From contig NZ_PKOJ01000001.1 of the NCBI RefSeq assembly GCF_002860325.1, positions 186,001-250,000 on the forward strand: a stretch of 64,000 nt of DNA, given 5' to 3'. This document shows, piece by piece, positions 24,535 to 34,296 of this stretch (within the stretch, counting starts at the first letter, position 1; the number at the start of each line of letters is the position of its first letter). The position numbers and the translations under genes were made by a program. This stretch comes from Neptunicoccus cionae (GTDB lineage Bacteria; Pseudomonadota; Alphaproteobacteria; Rhodobacterales; Rhodobacteraceae). The notes under the pieces are model-generated. The model saw only the letters and a program-made list of their open reading frames with translations. It was not told the DNA's origin and did no database searches.

Positions 24535-26796
24535 CTAGCCACCGACACGACAGGCGGCCATGACAGCCATGTTCAGAATGTCGTTTACGGTAGAAGTGAC
24601 CGAACAGATTTTCACCGGCTGGTCGATTCCGGCAAGGATCGGGCCGATCACTGTCGCGCCGCCCATCTGTTGCAGCATCTTTACCGAAATAGAGGCAGAG
24701 TGCCGTGCAGGCACCACCAGCACATTGGCCGGTCCGGACAAACGGCAGAACGGGTACTGTTTCATAAGCTCCGCATTCAGCGCCACATCGGCGGTCATCT
24801 CTCCGTCGTATTCGAAATCAACACCGCGCTCGTCGAGAACTGCAACAGCGTCTTCCATTTTGCTGGCCCGTTCTGACACAGGATAGCCGAAGTTGGAGAA
24901 GCTGGCGAAAGCCACCCGCGGTTCCAAACCCATATTCCGCGCGACACTGGCAGAACGTTCTGCAATATCCGCAAGATCAGTTGCTTCGGGCCATTCATGG
25001 GACAACGTATCAGAGACAAACACCATCTGTCCGCGCAACAGAACCGCCGTCACACCGACCGCCCCGTCAGAGGGTTTGGCATCAATCACATGGTTCAAAA
25101 GTTCCATGATCTGCGCAGACTTTCGGGTCGCACCTGTGATCATTGCATCGCCGTGCCCGTGGGCCAACATCAGCGCCGAAAAGACATGCCGGTCACGCGA
25201 AGCCATGCGATGCACGTCTTTCTCGGTATAGCCCTTGCGCTGCAACCGTTTGTAAAGAAACGCTTTGTAAGTTTCCAATTCATCCGTCAGGGCGGCATTT
25301 GTCACTTCGATTTCGTCAAACGCATCGGGCATACCAGCCGCTGCCAGTTTCTCGCGGACTTCATCCACACGCCCCACAACAACCGCTTTGCCCATGCCGT
25401 TGCGGGTATAGGCCACCGCCGCACGCAACACCCGTTCGTCGTCGCCCTCGGCAAAAATCATCGTCGCCTGCGCGTTCTTGGCGCGTACATAAAGCGATTG
25501 CAGGATAGAGGCCGCAGGATCCAGACGGGATTTCAGCGCCAGTTCATAGGCCTCGATATCCACAATCGGCCGCCGCGCAGCACCCGTATCCATACCCGCC
25601 TTTGCCACAGCCGGCGGGATCACGTGAATCAGGCGGGGATCGAACGGTGTCGGGATGATGTAATCCGGTCCGAACACCAGCTTCTTGCCATAAGCCATCG
25701 CCACTTCGTCCGGAACCTCCTGACGGGCGAGATCGGACAACGCCTGAGCACAGGCAATCTTCATTTCGTCATTGATCGCCCGCGCGTTGATGTCCAGCGC
25801 CCCGCGAAACAGGTAAGGAAAACACAGCACGTTGTTGATCTGGTTGGGGTAATCCGAACGCCCTGTTGCCACGATCGCATCGGGCCGCACGGCGCGGGCC
25901 TCTTCGGGCGTAATTTCGGGATCGGGGTTGGCCATTGCAAAAATCACCGGATTAGGGGCCATGCTGGCCACCATTTTCTCGGTCACGGCACCTTTGGCCG
26001 ACACGCCCAAGAACACATCCGCGTCCACCATCGCCTCTTCCAGCGTGCGCAGTTCGGTCTTTATCGCATGGGCCGATTTCCACTGGTTCATACCCTCGGT
26101 CCGGCCCTGATAGATCACGCCTTTGGTGTCACAGGTGATGCAGTTTTCAGACCGCGCGCCCATCGCCTTGATCAGCTCCACACAGGCAATGCCAGCGGCA
26201 CCGGCCCCATTCAGAACGATTTTCACATCCTCAATCTTCTTCTTGCTGATGTGCAGCGCGTTCAACAGACCCGCCGCACAGATAACCGCGGTTCCGTGCT
26301 GGTCATCGTGAAACACCGGAATGTCCATCAACTCTTTAAGCTGTTGTTCGATAATAAAGCATTCCGGTGCTTTGATATCTTCCAGATTGATCCCGCCAAA
26401 GGACGGGCCCATCAGTTTCACAGCGTTGATGAAGGCATCGGGATCTTCGGTATCCAGTTCCAGATCAATGGAGTTCACATCGGCAAAGCGTTTGAACAGG
26501 ACGGATTTACCCTCCATCACCGGTTTGGAGGCCAGCGCACCAAGGTTCCCCATCCCCAGAATGGCCGTACCGTTGGTGATTACCGCCACCATATTGCCCT
26601 TGCTGGTATAGTCATAAGCCACTTCGGGATTATCCGCGATGGCCTGTACGGGAACCGCAACACCCGGGGAATAGGCCAGCGACAGATCCCGCTGTGTTGT
26701 CATGGCGGTTGTGGGCACCACCTCCAGTTTGCCGGGTGTCGGTTCCAGATGGTAGGCCAGCGCCTCTGCGTCGGTAATTCGGTTGTTCTTGGTCAT
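24535..26796 (-). CDS. maeB: NADP-dependent malic enzyme MaeB with phosphotransacetylase-like domain
   Basis: Converts malate to pyruvate and CO2 with NADP, linking the TCA cycle to pyruvate and NADPH supply. The 753-aa protein has an N-terminal malic-enzyme region (about 1-430, with YTSKGNMVAVITNGTAILGMGNLG and VFHDDQHGTAVI). The C-terminal domain (about 435-753) resembles phosphate acetyltransferase, which in this family acts in acetyl-CoA sensing rather than catalysis. Length fits the hybrid MaeB family (~750-760 aa). It is divergent from mutS across 140 bp. Confidence 0.95.
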   Translation of the reverse strand: MTKNNRITDAEALAYHLEPTPGKLEVVPTTAMTTQRDLSLAYSPGVAVPVQAIADNPEVAYDYTSKGNMVAVITNGTAILGMGNLGALASKPVMEGKSVLFKRFADVNSIDLELDTEDPDAFINAVKLMGPSFGGINLEDIKAPECFIIEQQLKELMDIPVFHDDQHGTAVICAAGLLNALHISKKKIEDVKIVLNGAGAAGIACVELIKAMGARSENCITCDTKGVIYQGRTEGMNQWKSAHAIKTELRTLEEAMVDADVFLGVSAKGAVTEKMVASMAPNPVIFAMANPDPEITPEEARAVRPDAIVATGRSDYPNQINNVLCFPYLFRGALDINARAINDEMKIACAQALSDLARQEVPDEVAMAYGKKLVFGPDYIIPTPFDPRLIHVIPPAVAKAGMDTGAARRPIVDIEAYELALKSRLDPAASILQSLYVRAKNAQATMIFAEGDDERVLRAAVAYTRNGMGKAVVVGRVDEVREKLAAAGMPDAFDEIEVTNAALTDELETYKAFLYKRLQRKGYTEKDVHRMASRDRHVFSALMLAHGHGDAMITGATRKSAQIMELLNHVIDAKPSDGAVGVTAVLLRGQMVFVSDTLSHEWPEATDLADIAERSASVARNMGLEPRVAFASFSNFGYPVSERASKMEDAVAVLDERGVDFEYDGEMTADVALNAELMKQYPFCRLSGPANVLVVPARHSASISVKMLQQMGGATVIGPILAGIDQPVKICSVTSTVNDILNMAVMAACRVGG

Positions 26797-26936
26797 GTCT
26801 CGGGTCGGTCCTTGCGCTGTGGAAGGCCAGTGTTACCGAGTTCGACGCCCTCACACAACACTCCTGCGCGTTTGTCCTTTTCACGCCTCGTCCCCTTGGG
26901 TATCTTCCCCGAAATTTCAACGGGGAGTAACGGGCC

Positions 26937-29588
26937 GTGGCAGCAGAAACAGGCGCAGTGACGCCAATGATGGCGCAATTTCTGGAGATAAAAGCCGAAT
27001 ATCCCAACGCCCTGCTGTTCTATCGCATGGGCGATTTTTACGAGATGTTCTTTGACGATGCGGTGATGGCGGCTGGAGCGCTGGACATTGCCCTGACCAA
27101 ACGGGGCAAGCATCAGGGGCAGGACATCCCCATGTGTGGCGTGCCGGTCCATGCGGCGGAAAACTATCTGCTTACGCTGATCCGCAAGGGGTTTCGCGTC
27201 GGCGTTTGCGAGCAGCTTGAAGACCCTGCAGAGGCAAAAAAACGCGGTTCAAAATCGGTTGTGAAACGGGGCGTGGTGCGGCTGGTGACACCGGGCACAT
27301 TGACCGAAGACAGCCTGCTGGATGCCCGCCAGCATAATTTCCTCTGCGCCTTTGCCAGCATCCGTGACGGATCGGCGCTGGCGTGGGTTGATGTGTCTAC
27401 CGGTGATTTCCACGTGCAAAGCTGCCCGACCGTCGGACTCTCGCCACTGCTGGCGCGTCTGGCCCCGCGCGAGGTGTTGGTGGCTGATAGCCCTGAAAAC
27501 TGGCTGCGTGAAACTGTTGAAGAAACCGGCGCCGCTGTGACCGAACTGGCCCGCGCCAGCTTCGACAGTACTGCGGCTGGGGAGCGGCTGACCGGATTGT
27601 TCGGCGTGAAATCGCTGGATGCCTTTGGCAGCTTTTCCCGCGTGGAACTGGCGGCGATGGGGGCGATTGTGGATTATCTGCATATCACCCAAAAGGGCAA
27701 ACTGCCCTTGCTGAAACCGCCCGTGGCCGAGGCGACAGACACTTCGATGCGGATCGACGCCGCGACACGGCGTAATCTGGAACTGACCCGCACCATCAGC
27801 GGGGACCGCGCAGGTGCTTTGCTTTCAGTGATCGACAAAACCATCACAGGGTCCGGTGCACGGCTGCTGGAAACGCGGCTGAACAATCCTTCTCGGCATC
27901 TGGGAACTGTGCGAGACCGGCTGGATGCTGTAAGCTTTTTTGTAGATAACCAGCAGGTTAAAAATGATTTGCGTGAAACATTGCGCAAGACACCGGATAT
28001 GGACCGCGCCCTGACCCGCCTGTCGCTGGAACGGGCCGGACCAAGGGACATCGCTGCTATTCGGGACGGTCTCACCTCGGCGCAGGCTATTTTTGGTCTG
28101 ATCGGGGAAACCGATCTGCCCGGTCTGGTGGCCACCGCACGAGAGGCGCTGGACGGCCACAGCGAGATGATTGCATTTCTGAACGAACGTCTGGTAGAGG
28201 AACCACCCCTTCTAGCACGGGACGGCGGTTTCACGGCAAGCGGATACCGCACCGATCTGGACGAAGCCCGCACCCTTCGGGACGAGGGGCGCAAAGTGAT
28301 CCTCGGGCTGCAGAAAGACTATGCGGAACTGGCTGGTGTCACTGCACTTAAGATCAAACATAACAACGTGCTGGGGTATTTCATTGAAACGCCCGCAACC
28401 CACGCGCCGAAAATGCTGACCGCCCCTCTGTCCGACACATTTATCCATCGCCAGACCACCGCAAACGCGGTCCGTTTTACCACGCTGGAACTGTCGGAAC
28501 TGGAAACCAAGATTCTGAACGCAGGCGGACGGGCGCTGGAGATCGAGCAGGAGGTTTATAAGGAACTTTCAGCACAGATTGTTTCACGGGGTGCAGAAAT
28601 CGGGCAGGCGGCAAAATCCATCGCGGAACTGGATTTGCAGGCGGCACTGGCTGAACTGGCGCTAAGCGAGGACTGGACCCGCCCTGCGGTTTCTGATGAC
28701 CGCCGCTTCAAAATCACCGCCGGACGCCATCCCGTTGTCGATGCGGCCCTGCGCAAACAGGCCAGCGGCAGTTTTGTGGCCAATGATTGTGATCTGTCGG
28801 ATGCCGAAGACAGCAAACGCCTGTGGTTGCTGACCGGCCCGAACATGGCCGGTAAATCCACCTTCCTGCGGCAGAACGCACTGATCGCCGTGCTGGCGCA
28901 GATGGGGTCTTATGTGCCTGCGGAACATGCAGAAATCGGGCTTGTTTCACAGTTGTTTTCCCGCGTCGGGGCCTCGGATGATCTGGCACGGGGACGGTCT
29001 ACCTTCATGGTTGAAATGGTGGAAACCGCCGCGATTCTCAACCAAGCGGATCAGAACGCGCTGGTTATTCTGGATGAAATCGGGCGCGGAACGGCCACTT
29101 ACGACGGTTTGTCGATCGCCTGGGCCACGCTGGAACATCTGCATGAGGGCAACAAATGCCGTGCGCTGTTCGCGACCCATTATCACGAGCTGACACAGCT
29201 TTCATCCAAGCTTGACCATTTGATGAACGCGACGATTGCGGTGCGGGAATGGGAGGGAGATATTATCTTTCTCCACGAAGTCCGTCAGGGCGCCGCAGAC
29301 CGCAGCTACGGGGTGCAGGTGGCACAACTGGCCGGTCTGCCTGCCAGTGTGGTCGAACGGGCACGTGTGGTGCTGGAGGCGCTTGAGAAGGGCGACAGAG
29401 AGGACGGCAACAAGGCCAAGACCCTGTTCGAAGACCTGCCATTGTTTGCCGTGAAACCACAAGCGCCGCCGCAGCCTGTAGAACAGTCAAAAGTCGAGGA
29501 AATGCTGGAAGTGGTTCTGCCGGACGAACTGACACCCAAAGAAGCGCTGGCTCTGGTGTATCAGTTAAAGGAAACGCTTGGTCGCTAG
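26937..29588 (+). CDS. mutS: DNA mismatch repair protein MutS
   Basis: Recognises base mismatches and small loops and recruits MutL. The 883-aa protein has the mismatch-reading F34-Y-E36 motif (MGDFYEMFFDD). Its ABC-type ATPase has Walker A GPNMAGKST near 634-642 and Walker B VILDEIGRGTATYDG near 706-720. The C-terminal tail (EALALVYQLKETLGR) is the tetramer-forming helix type. GTG 26937 follows GGGGAG at nine bases; ATG 26967 would be an alternative start. Confidence 0.97.
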   Translation: MAAETGAVTPMMAQFLEIKAEYPNALLFYRMGDFYEMFFDDAVMAAGALDIALTKRGKHQGQDIPMCGVPVHAAENYLLTLIRKGFRVGVCEQLEDPAEAKKRGSKSVVKRGVVRLVTPGTLTEDSLLDARQHNFLCAFASIRDGSALAWVDVSTGDFHVQSCPTVGLSPLLARLAPREVLVADSPENWLRETVEETGAAVTELARASFDSTAAGERLTGLFGVKSLDAFGSFSRVELAAMGAIVDYLHITQKGKLPLLKPPVAEATDTSMRIDAATRRNLELTRTISGDRAGALLSVIDKTITGSGARLLETRLNNPSRHLGTVRDRLDAVSFFVDNQQVKNDLRETLRKTPDMDRALTRLSLERAGPRDIAAIRDGLTSAQAIFGLIGETDLPGLVATAREALDGHSEMIAFLNERLVEEPPLLARDGGFTASGYRTDLDEARTLRDEGRKVILGLQKDYAELAGVTALKIKHNNVLGYFIETPATHAPKMLTAPLSDTFIHRQTTANAVRFTTLELSELETKILNAGGRALEIEQEVYKELSAQIVSRGAEIGQAAKSIAELDLQAALAELALSEDWTRPAVSDDRRFKITAGRHPVVDAALRKQASGSFVANDCDLSDAEDSKRLWLLTGPNMAGKSTFLRQNALIAVLAQMGSYVPAEHAEIGLVSQLFSRVGASDDLARGRSTFMVEMVETAAILNQADQNALVILDEIGRGTATYDGLSIAWATLEHLHEGNKCRALFATHYHELTQLSSKLDHLMNATIAVREWEGDIIFLHEVRQGAADRSYGVQVAQLAGLPASVVERARVVLEALEKGDREDGNKAKTLFEDLPLFAVKPQAPPQPVEQSKVEEMLEVVLPDELTPKEALALVYQLKETLGR

Positions 29589-29595
29589 GCGCAGG

Positions 29596-29988
29596 TCAGA
29601 GCCCCGGACCATCCGCGCCGGGTTTCAGATCCTGTGCAAAACACAAGCGATTGCCATGAGGATCTGCCAGTTCCACCTCTTTACAGTGGTAAAAGCTTTC
29701 TTCTGGCCCGCGCAGCAGCTTCACGCCACGGCCAAGAACCTGATCGGTGAAGGCATCAATGTCTTCAAGATAGAAATAGGCCGCCCATTCCCCGTCAGAA
29801 GCGGGACGGTCTGATGCTGTCAGCCCGAGCGTAATACCCCCGAGCTGTACAATCGCGAAATTCGGTGTGCCATCTTCGTTTTTCCACTGACCGGCAAGTT
29901 CAAAACCAAGCTTGCCTGTGAAAAACGCCACGCCTGCCGCCAGATCGGCCGCAGGCAGGACGGGCATGGAGCGCACACCTTGTTTCAT
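29596..29988 (-). CDS. VOC-superfamily (glyoxalase/bleomycin-resistance-like) protein
   Basis: A 130-aa single-domain protein of the vicinal-oxygen-chelate fold. Visible patterns are MPVLPAADLAAGVAFFTGKLGFELAG (8-33) and EVELADPHGNRLCFAQ (104-119), the latter typical of bleomycin-resistance-type and dioxygenase-type members. The usual metal-ligand pattern is incomplete, so enzymatic or ligand-binding function cannot be assigned. It lies three bases downstream of grpE on the same strand, so it may be read with hrcA-grpE, and is convergent with mutS. Confidence 0.75.
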   Translation of the reverse strand: MKQGVRSMPVLPAADLAAGVAFFTGKLGFELAGQWKNEDGTPNFAIVQLGGITLGLTASDRPASDGEWAAYFYLEDIDAFTDQVLGRGVKLLRGPEESFYHCKEVELADPHGNRLCFAQDLKPGADGPGL

Positions 29989-29991
29989 GTG

Positions 29992-30612
29992 TCAGTTCCC
30001 GTTGCCGGAAGATACACCCACTTGGGCCGGACGCAGCAAACGGTCTCCGATCATGAAACCTTCGTTCATGACTTGCAGGATATGGCCGGCCTTCACATCA
30101 GGGAACGGCGCTTCGAACATGGCCTGATGGATGTTCGGGTCAAATTTGTCGCCGACAGCAGGGGACACCGGCACAATTTTGTGGGTGGCAAAAGCAGACA
30201 GCAATTCACGCTGGGTCAGCTCGATACCTTCGATCAAACCTTTGTTGGCTTCACGCTGTTCGTCGGTCACGGTTTCCAGCGCCCGTTTCATGTTGTCATT
30301 CACAGACAACAAGTCCCGTGCAAGTTTCTGGCCGCCATATTGTTCTGCATCACGCCGGTCCCGTTCCGCCCGCTTTCGCAGGTTTTCCTGCTCGGCCAGC
30401 GCACGCATCAAACGGTCCTTCAACTGTGCCACTTCCGCCTGAAGCTGTTCCACAGGATCCACCTCTTCAGGCTCTGCGGTCAGATCCACTTCCTCGAACT
30501 CTTCTTCGGATTCTTCCTCGTCGATTTTATCCAGCGGAAACTCATCCTCATCCAGGAAGCGATCCAACGATGCATCCAAATCTTCGTGTTTTTTACCCAT
30601 GCTCTTCGCCAT
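29992..30612 (-). CDS. grpE: Nucleotide exchange factor GrpE
   Basis: Releases ADP from DnaK during its chaperone cycle. The 206-aa protein starts with an acidic, low-complexity region (about 10-50, many Glu/Asp). A long coiled-coil helix follows (about 50-100, VEQLQAEVAQLKDRLMRALAEQENLRKR), then the C-terminal beta domain with FDPNIHQAMFEAPFPDVKAGHILQVMNEGFMIGDRLLRPAQV. It starts immediately after the hrcA stop, so hrcA-grpE is one operon, while dnaK-dnaJ is separate about 7 kb away. Confidence 0.96.
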   Translation of the reverse strand: MAKSMGKKHEDLDASLDRFLDEDEFPLDKIDEEESEEEFEEVDLTAEPEEVDPVEQLQAEVAQLKDRLMRALAEQENLRKRAERDRRDAEQYGGQKLARDLLSVNDNMKRALETVTDEQREANKGLIEGIELTQRELLSAFATHKIVPVSPAVGDKFDPNIHQAMFEAPFPDVKAGHILQVMNEGFMIGDRLLRPAQVGVSSGNGN

Positions 30613-31701
30613 TCAGTTTCTGTTAGACATCATGCGACTTACCAGTTGCGCCGTGTAGTCAACGATTGGGACAATTCTGCCATAGTTCAGCCGGGTTGGT
30701 CCGATCACCCCGACAGCACCTATGACCTTTCGATCAGCGTTCATATAGGGAGAGACAACAAGACTCGACCCCGAAAGTGAAAAAAGTTTGTTCTCTGAAC
30801 CGATAAAAATGCGCACGCCTTCGCCCTGCTCTGTCAGGTCCAGAAACTGGGCGATATCCTGCTTGCGTTCCAGATCATCAAACAGGGTTTTGATCCTGTC
30901 GAGATCCGCTTCGGTTGCTGTATCTTCCAGAAGGTTGGAGCGTCCCCGCACAATAAGGCGATCCGGCGTTCCGCTTTTTTCTTCAGCCCAAACGGCAACA
31001 CCCGCTTCAACCAGTTTTTGCGCCAGACTGTCGAGTTCCTGACGACGACGGGTGATTTCGGTTTCCACCACCGATTTCAAATCACTCACCGTATGACCGG
31101 CCAGAACCGCATTCAGGAAGTTTGCCGCTTCTCTCATCGCCGAAGGCGTTTGGCCAATCGGTGGCGTAAAGATACGGTTTTCCACCTGCCCGTCAGCCAT
31201 GACCAAAACGACAAGAGCCTTATCCGGCGAAAGAGACACAAATTCGATATGCTTGATAGGCGCTTCTGTCTTTGGCGCGAGTACGACCGAGGCACTGTGA
31301 GTGAGACCGGACAAAAGCGATCCGGCCCGATCCAGCGCGCCTGTCAGGTCTTCCGAATTGCTGTGCATGGAAGCGTCAATAGAGCGCCGTTCGTCTGTAG
31401 AAAGATTGCCCACCTCCAGCAGACCATCCACAAAAAGCCTCAGACCCATATGGGTCGGAATACGACCAGCCGAAACATGAGGGCTATCCAGCAACCCAAG
31501 ATGTTCGAGATCCTGCATCACGTTGCGGATCGTCGCGGCCGATACTTTTTCGGACAGGCTGCGCGTCAGGGTGCGCGATCCAACAGGCTCGCCGCTCTCC
31601 AGATAGGACTCCACAAGCAGGCGAAACACCTCGCGGCTGCGGGCGTTCAAATTATCCAGAGGATGTGATACTTGTTCTGTCACGCGTGTTATCCATTTCA
31701 T
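30613..31701 (-). CDS. hrcA: Heat-inducible transcription repressor HrcA
   Basis: Repressor of heat-shock operons that binds CIRCE elements. The 362-aa protein has the N-terminal winged helix (LNARSREVFRLLVESYLESGEPVGSRTL, 18-45; SAATIRNVMQDLEHLGLLDSPHVSAGRIPT) and a GAF-like effector region. No CIRCE sequence (TTAGCACTC-N9-GAGTGCTAA) was found near hrcA, dnaK or grpE, so its target, usually groESL, probably lies outside. It is divergent from rph, with its start 104 bp from that gene. Confidence 0.95.
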   Translation of the reverse strand: MKWITRVTEQVSHPLDNLNARSREVFRLLVESYLESGEPVGSRTLTRSLSEKVSAATIRNVMQDLEHLGLLDSPHVSAGRIPTHMGLRLFVDGLLEVGNLSTDERRSIDASMHSNSEDLTGALDRAGSLLSGLTHSASVVLAPKTEAPIKHIEFVSLSPDKALVVLVMADGQVENRIFTPPIGQTPSAMREAANFLNAVLAGHTVSDLKSVVETEITRRRQELDSLAQKLVEAGVAVWAEEKSGTPDRLIVRGRSNLLEDTATEADLDRIKTLFDDLERKQDIAQFLDLTEQGEGVRIFIGSENKLFSLSGSSLVVSPYMNADRKVIGAVGVIGPTRLNYGRIVPIVDYTAQLVSRMMSNRN

Positions 31702-31733
31702 CGGAACGGACTATAGGTAGGAACTCTGCCCCG

Positions 31734-31762
31734 CTTGGTCAATCGGGGTTTGCGCCCTATCT
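31734..31762 (+). promoter_or_regulatory. RpoH (sigma32)-type promoter upstream of rph
   Basis: CTTG (31734-31737), an 18-bp spacer and CCTATCT (31756-31762) match CTTG-N17/18-CYTATNT exactly, with the same spacing as the dnaK promoter. It ends 43 bp before rph and points to heat induction of rph-rdgB-hemW. Confidence 0.65.
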
Positions 31763-31805
31763 TTGAAACAGATATTACCGCGCCAATTACAAAAGGAATA
31801 TACCC

Positions 31806-32519
31806 ATGCGCCCTTCCGGCAGAACCACAGACACACTGCGCGAAATCTCTATCGAAACCAACGTAACAAAACACGCCGAGGGCTCCTGCCTGATCAAATG
31901 CGGCGATACCCATGTTTTGTGCACCGCTTCCCTTGAAGGCCGCGTGCCACCTTGGATCAAAGGCTCCGGTCTTGGCTGGGTAACTGCGGAATACGGCATG
32001 CTCCCCCGCGCCACAACAACCCGCAACCGCCGCGAAGCAGCTGCTGGCAAACAGTCCGGCCGCACACAGGAAATCCAGCGTCTGATCGGCCGGTCCCTGC
32101 GGGCCGGTGTTGACCGCGTGGCCCTGGGCGAGCGCCAGATCACCATCGACTGCGACGTTATCCAGGCAGACGGCGGCACCCGCTGTGCGTCCATTACAGG
32201 CGGCTGGGTCGCCCTGCGTCTGGCTGTGAACAAACTGCTGAAAGCCGGTGAAATCAAGGAAGATCCGCTGACGGATCACGTGGCGGCGGTGTCTTGTGGC
32301 ATTTACGCTGGCCAACCTGTTCTCGATCTCGACTATGCCGAGGACAGCGAAGCCGGAACCGATGCCAACTTTGTGATGACTGGGTCCCGCGGACTGATCG
32401 AAATCCAAAGCTCCGCCGAAGGCGCTACCTTCAGCCGCGATGAATTCAACGCGCTTCTGGACCTTGCGGAAAAAGGTGTGGATGATCTGGTTGCAGCACA
32501 AAAAGCGGCTGTGGCCTGA
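31806..32519 (+). CDS. rph: Ribonuclease PH
   Basis: Phosphorolytic 3'-5' exoribonuclease for tRNA 3'-end trimming and RNA decay. The 237-aa protein begins [19 protein letters not shown] and has [32 protein letters not shown] and [19 protein letters not shown], all RNase PH signatures. Length matches the family (~238 aa). A four-base gap separates it from rdgB. The RpoH-type promoter upstream suggests it belongs to the heat-shock regulon here. Confidence 0.97.
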   Translation: MRPSGRTTDTLREISIETNVTKHAEGSCLIKCGDTHVLCTASLEGRVPPWIKGSGLGWVTAEYGMLPRATTTRNRREAAAGKQSGRTQEIQRLIGRSLRAGVDRVALGERQITIDCDVIQADGGTRCASITGGWVALRLAVNKLLKAGEIKEDPLTDHVAAVSCGIYAGQPVLDLDYAEDSEAGTDANFVMTGSRGLIEIQSSAEGATFSRDEFNALLDLAEKGVDDLVAAQKAAVA

Positions 32520-32522
32520 TCC

Positions 32523-33134
32523 ATGCGCAAGCTGAGTGAAAAGAAAATTGTCCTCGCGTCTCATAACGCGGGGAAATTGCGCGAGATTGCCGAACTGGTA
32601 AAACCCTACGGCATCGAAGTTGTTTCCGCCGGTGATCTGGGACTGGAAGAACCGGAAGAAACTGAAAACACTTTTGCAGGCAACGCACGCATCAAAGCGC
32701 ATTTCGCGGCACAAGCAGCGAACCTCCCTGCCCTGTCCGATGACAGCGGTATCGAAGTAGATGCGCTCGACAAACAACCGGGTGTTTATACAGCCGACTG
32801 GGCCGAAACGCCGAATGGTCGCGATTTTCCAATGGCGATGACCAAAGTTTGGTCTCTGCTGGAAGAAAAGAAAGCAGCCGAGCCACGCACAGCCCGCTTT
32901 TGCGCAACCCTTTGTGTTGCATGGCCGAACGGTCACGATGAAGTTTTTGAGGGCACGGTTGAAGGACGGATCTCTTGGCCCATGCGGGGCGATCAGGGTT
33001 TCGGTTTTGATCCGATCTTCGTTCCGGACGGACACGAAGAAACATTCGGGGAAATGGACCCCGCCCAAAAGGCCGCGATGAGCCACCGCACCGTCGCCTT
33101 TGCCAAACTGAAAGCGGGATGTCTTGACGACTGA
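32523..33134 (+). CDS. rdgB: dITP/XTP pyrophosphatase RdgB
   Basis: Hydrolyses non-canonical purine triphosphates (dITP, XTP) to keep them out of DNA and RNA. The 203-aa HAM1-family protein has the substrate motif ASHNAGKLREI (12-22), LSDDSGIEVDAL (about 73-84) and GFGFDPIFVPDG, and ends with the usual SHRTVAFAKL. It lies between rph and hemW; hemW starts inside its last codons. Confidence 0.95.
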   Translation: MRKLSEKKIVLASHNAGKLREIAELVKPYGIEVVSAGDLGLEEPEETENTFAGNARIKAHFAAQAANLPALSDDSGIEVDALDKQPGVYTADWAETPNGRDFPMAMTKVWSLLEEKKAAEPRTARFCATLCVAWPNGHDEVFEGTVEGRISWPMRGDQGFGFDPIFVPDGHEETFGEMDPAQKAAMSHRTVAFAKLKAGCLDD

Positions 33135-34296
33135 AGATTGGCAACACGCCGGCTTTGGCGTTTATGTACACTGGCCGTTCTGCGCTGCCAAATGCCCATA
33201 CTGTGATTTTAATTCACATGTTCGCCAATCTGTAGACCAAACCGCATGGGTCAGGGCTTTTGTCTCGGAGATCAAAACCACCGCTGCCCTGATCCCCAAC
33301 CGCACTGTAGACACTATTTTCTTTGGCGGCGGGACACCCAGTCTCATGCTTCCGGAAACTGTAGACACTATTATTCAGGCAATTGGCCAGTATTGGACTC
33401 TATCTCCTAATGCAGAGATTACTCTGGAGGCCAATCCGACTTCGGTCGAGGCTGACCGCTTCCAAGGCTTTTCGGACGCAGGTGTTAACCGTATCTCTAT
33501 GGGTATTCAGGCGCTGAATGACGCAGATTTACGTGCACTCGGACGGATGCATAGCGTATCAGAAGCCCGCCAAGCCTTTGACGTTGCGAAAAAATATTTC
33601 AACAACGTCAGCTTTGACCTGATCTACGCCCGTCAAAATCAAACACTCTCCGACTGGCGGGATGAATTAACGCGAGCCATCGATATGGCGGTAGATCATC
33701 TCTCTTTGTACCAGTTGACCATTGAACAAGGCACACGGTTTGGGGATCTCTTCGCCCGCAGCAGGCTTCGCGGGCTTCCAACAGATGAATTGTCGGCGGA
33801 CCTTTACGATTTAACGCAGGACATATGCGGAGAAAAAGGTCTGATCGCCTATGAAGTTTCGAACCATGCCCGAGAAGGCGCGGAATGTAAGCATAATCTG
33901 ATCTACTGGCGTTACGGAGATTATGCCGGCATCGGCCCGGGCGCGCACGGACGTCTTTCACTGGGTGGCGGAAGAGTTGCGACGGAATCGCCTCTGATGC
34001 CTGAACACTGGCTGGATGAAGTCGCGCAGAATGGTACAGCAAACCGCATCGCTGAAGAAATCTCTTCAGAGGATCAAGCTGCGGAATATGCAATGATGTC
34101 CCTTCGCCTGTCGGAAGGCTGCGATCTGGAACGCCTTCAACAACTTTCACCGGATCGAATTGATCTGAACGCTGCGAGTGAACTCGTTCGCGACGGATTT
34201 CTTACACAAAGCAATTCGCATCTGCGCACCACACCGCAAGGCAAGATGGTATTGAACGCGATACTGGGAAAACTGTTGACCGGGGCGGCGGAATAA
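33124..34296 (+). CDS. hemW: Radical SAM heme chaperone HemW
   Basis: Radical-SAM protein that inserts heme into target proteins; often misnamed coproporphyrinogen oxidase. The 390-aa protein has the cluster motif C20-x3-C24-x2-C27 followed by DF, lacking the extra Cys of true HemN, and FFGGGTPSLM (about 61-70). LNAASELVRDGFL in the C terminus is also typical. Translation starts at TTG 33124, overlapping rdgB by 11 bases. It overlaps the next gene by one base, giving a tight rph-rdgB-hemW-DUF454 operon. Confidence 0.92.
   Translation: MTTEDWQHAGFGVYVHWPFCAAKCPYCDFNSHVRQSVDQTAWVRAFVSEIKTTAALIPNRTVDTIFFGGGTPSLMLPETVDTIIQAIGQYWTLSPNAEITLEANPTSVEADRFQGFSDAGVNRISMGIQALNDADLRALGRMHSVSEARQAFDVAKKYFNNVSFDLIYARQNQTLSDWRDELTRAIDMAVDHLSLYQLTIEQGTRFGDLFARSRLRGLPTDELSADLYDLTQDICGEKGLIAYEVSNHAREGAECKHNLIYWRYGDYAGIGPGAHGRLSLGGGRVATESPLMPEHWLDEVAQNGTANRIAEEISSEDQAAEYAMMSLRLSEGCDLERLQQLSPDRIDLNAASELVRDGFLTQSNSHLRTTPQGKMVLNAILGKLLTGAAE

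Noticed and set aside
31702-31805. CIRCE operator near hrcA
   Set aside because: No TTAGCACTC/GAGTGCTAA inverted repeat is present here or upstream of dnaK or grpE.
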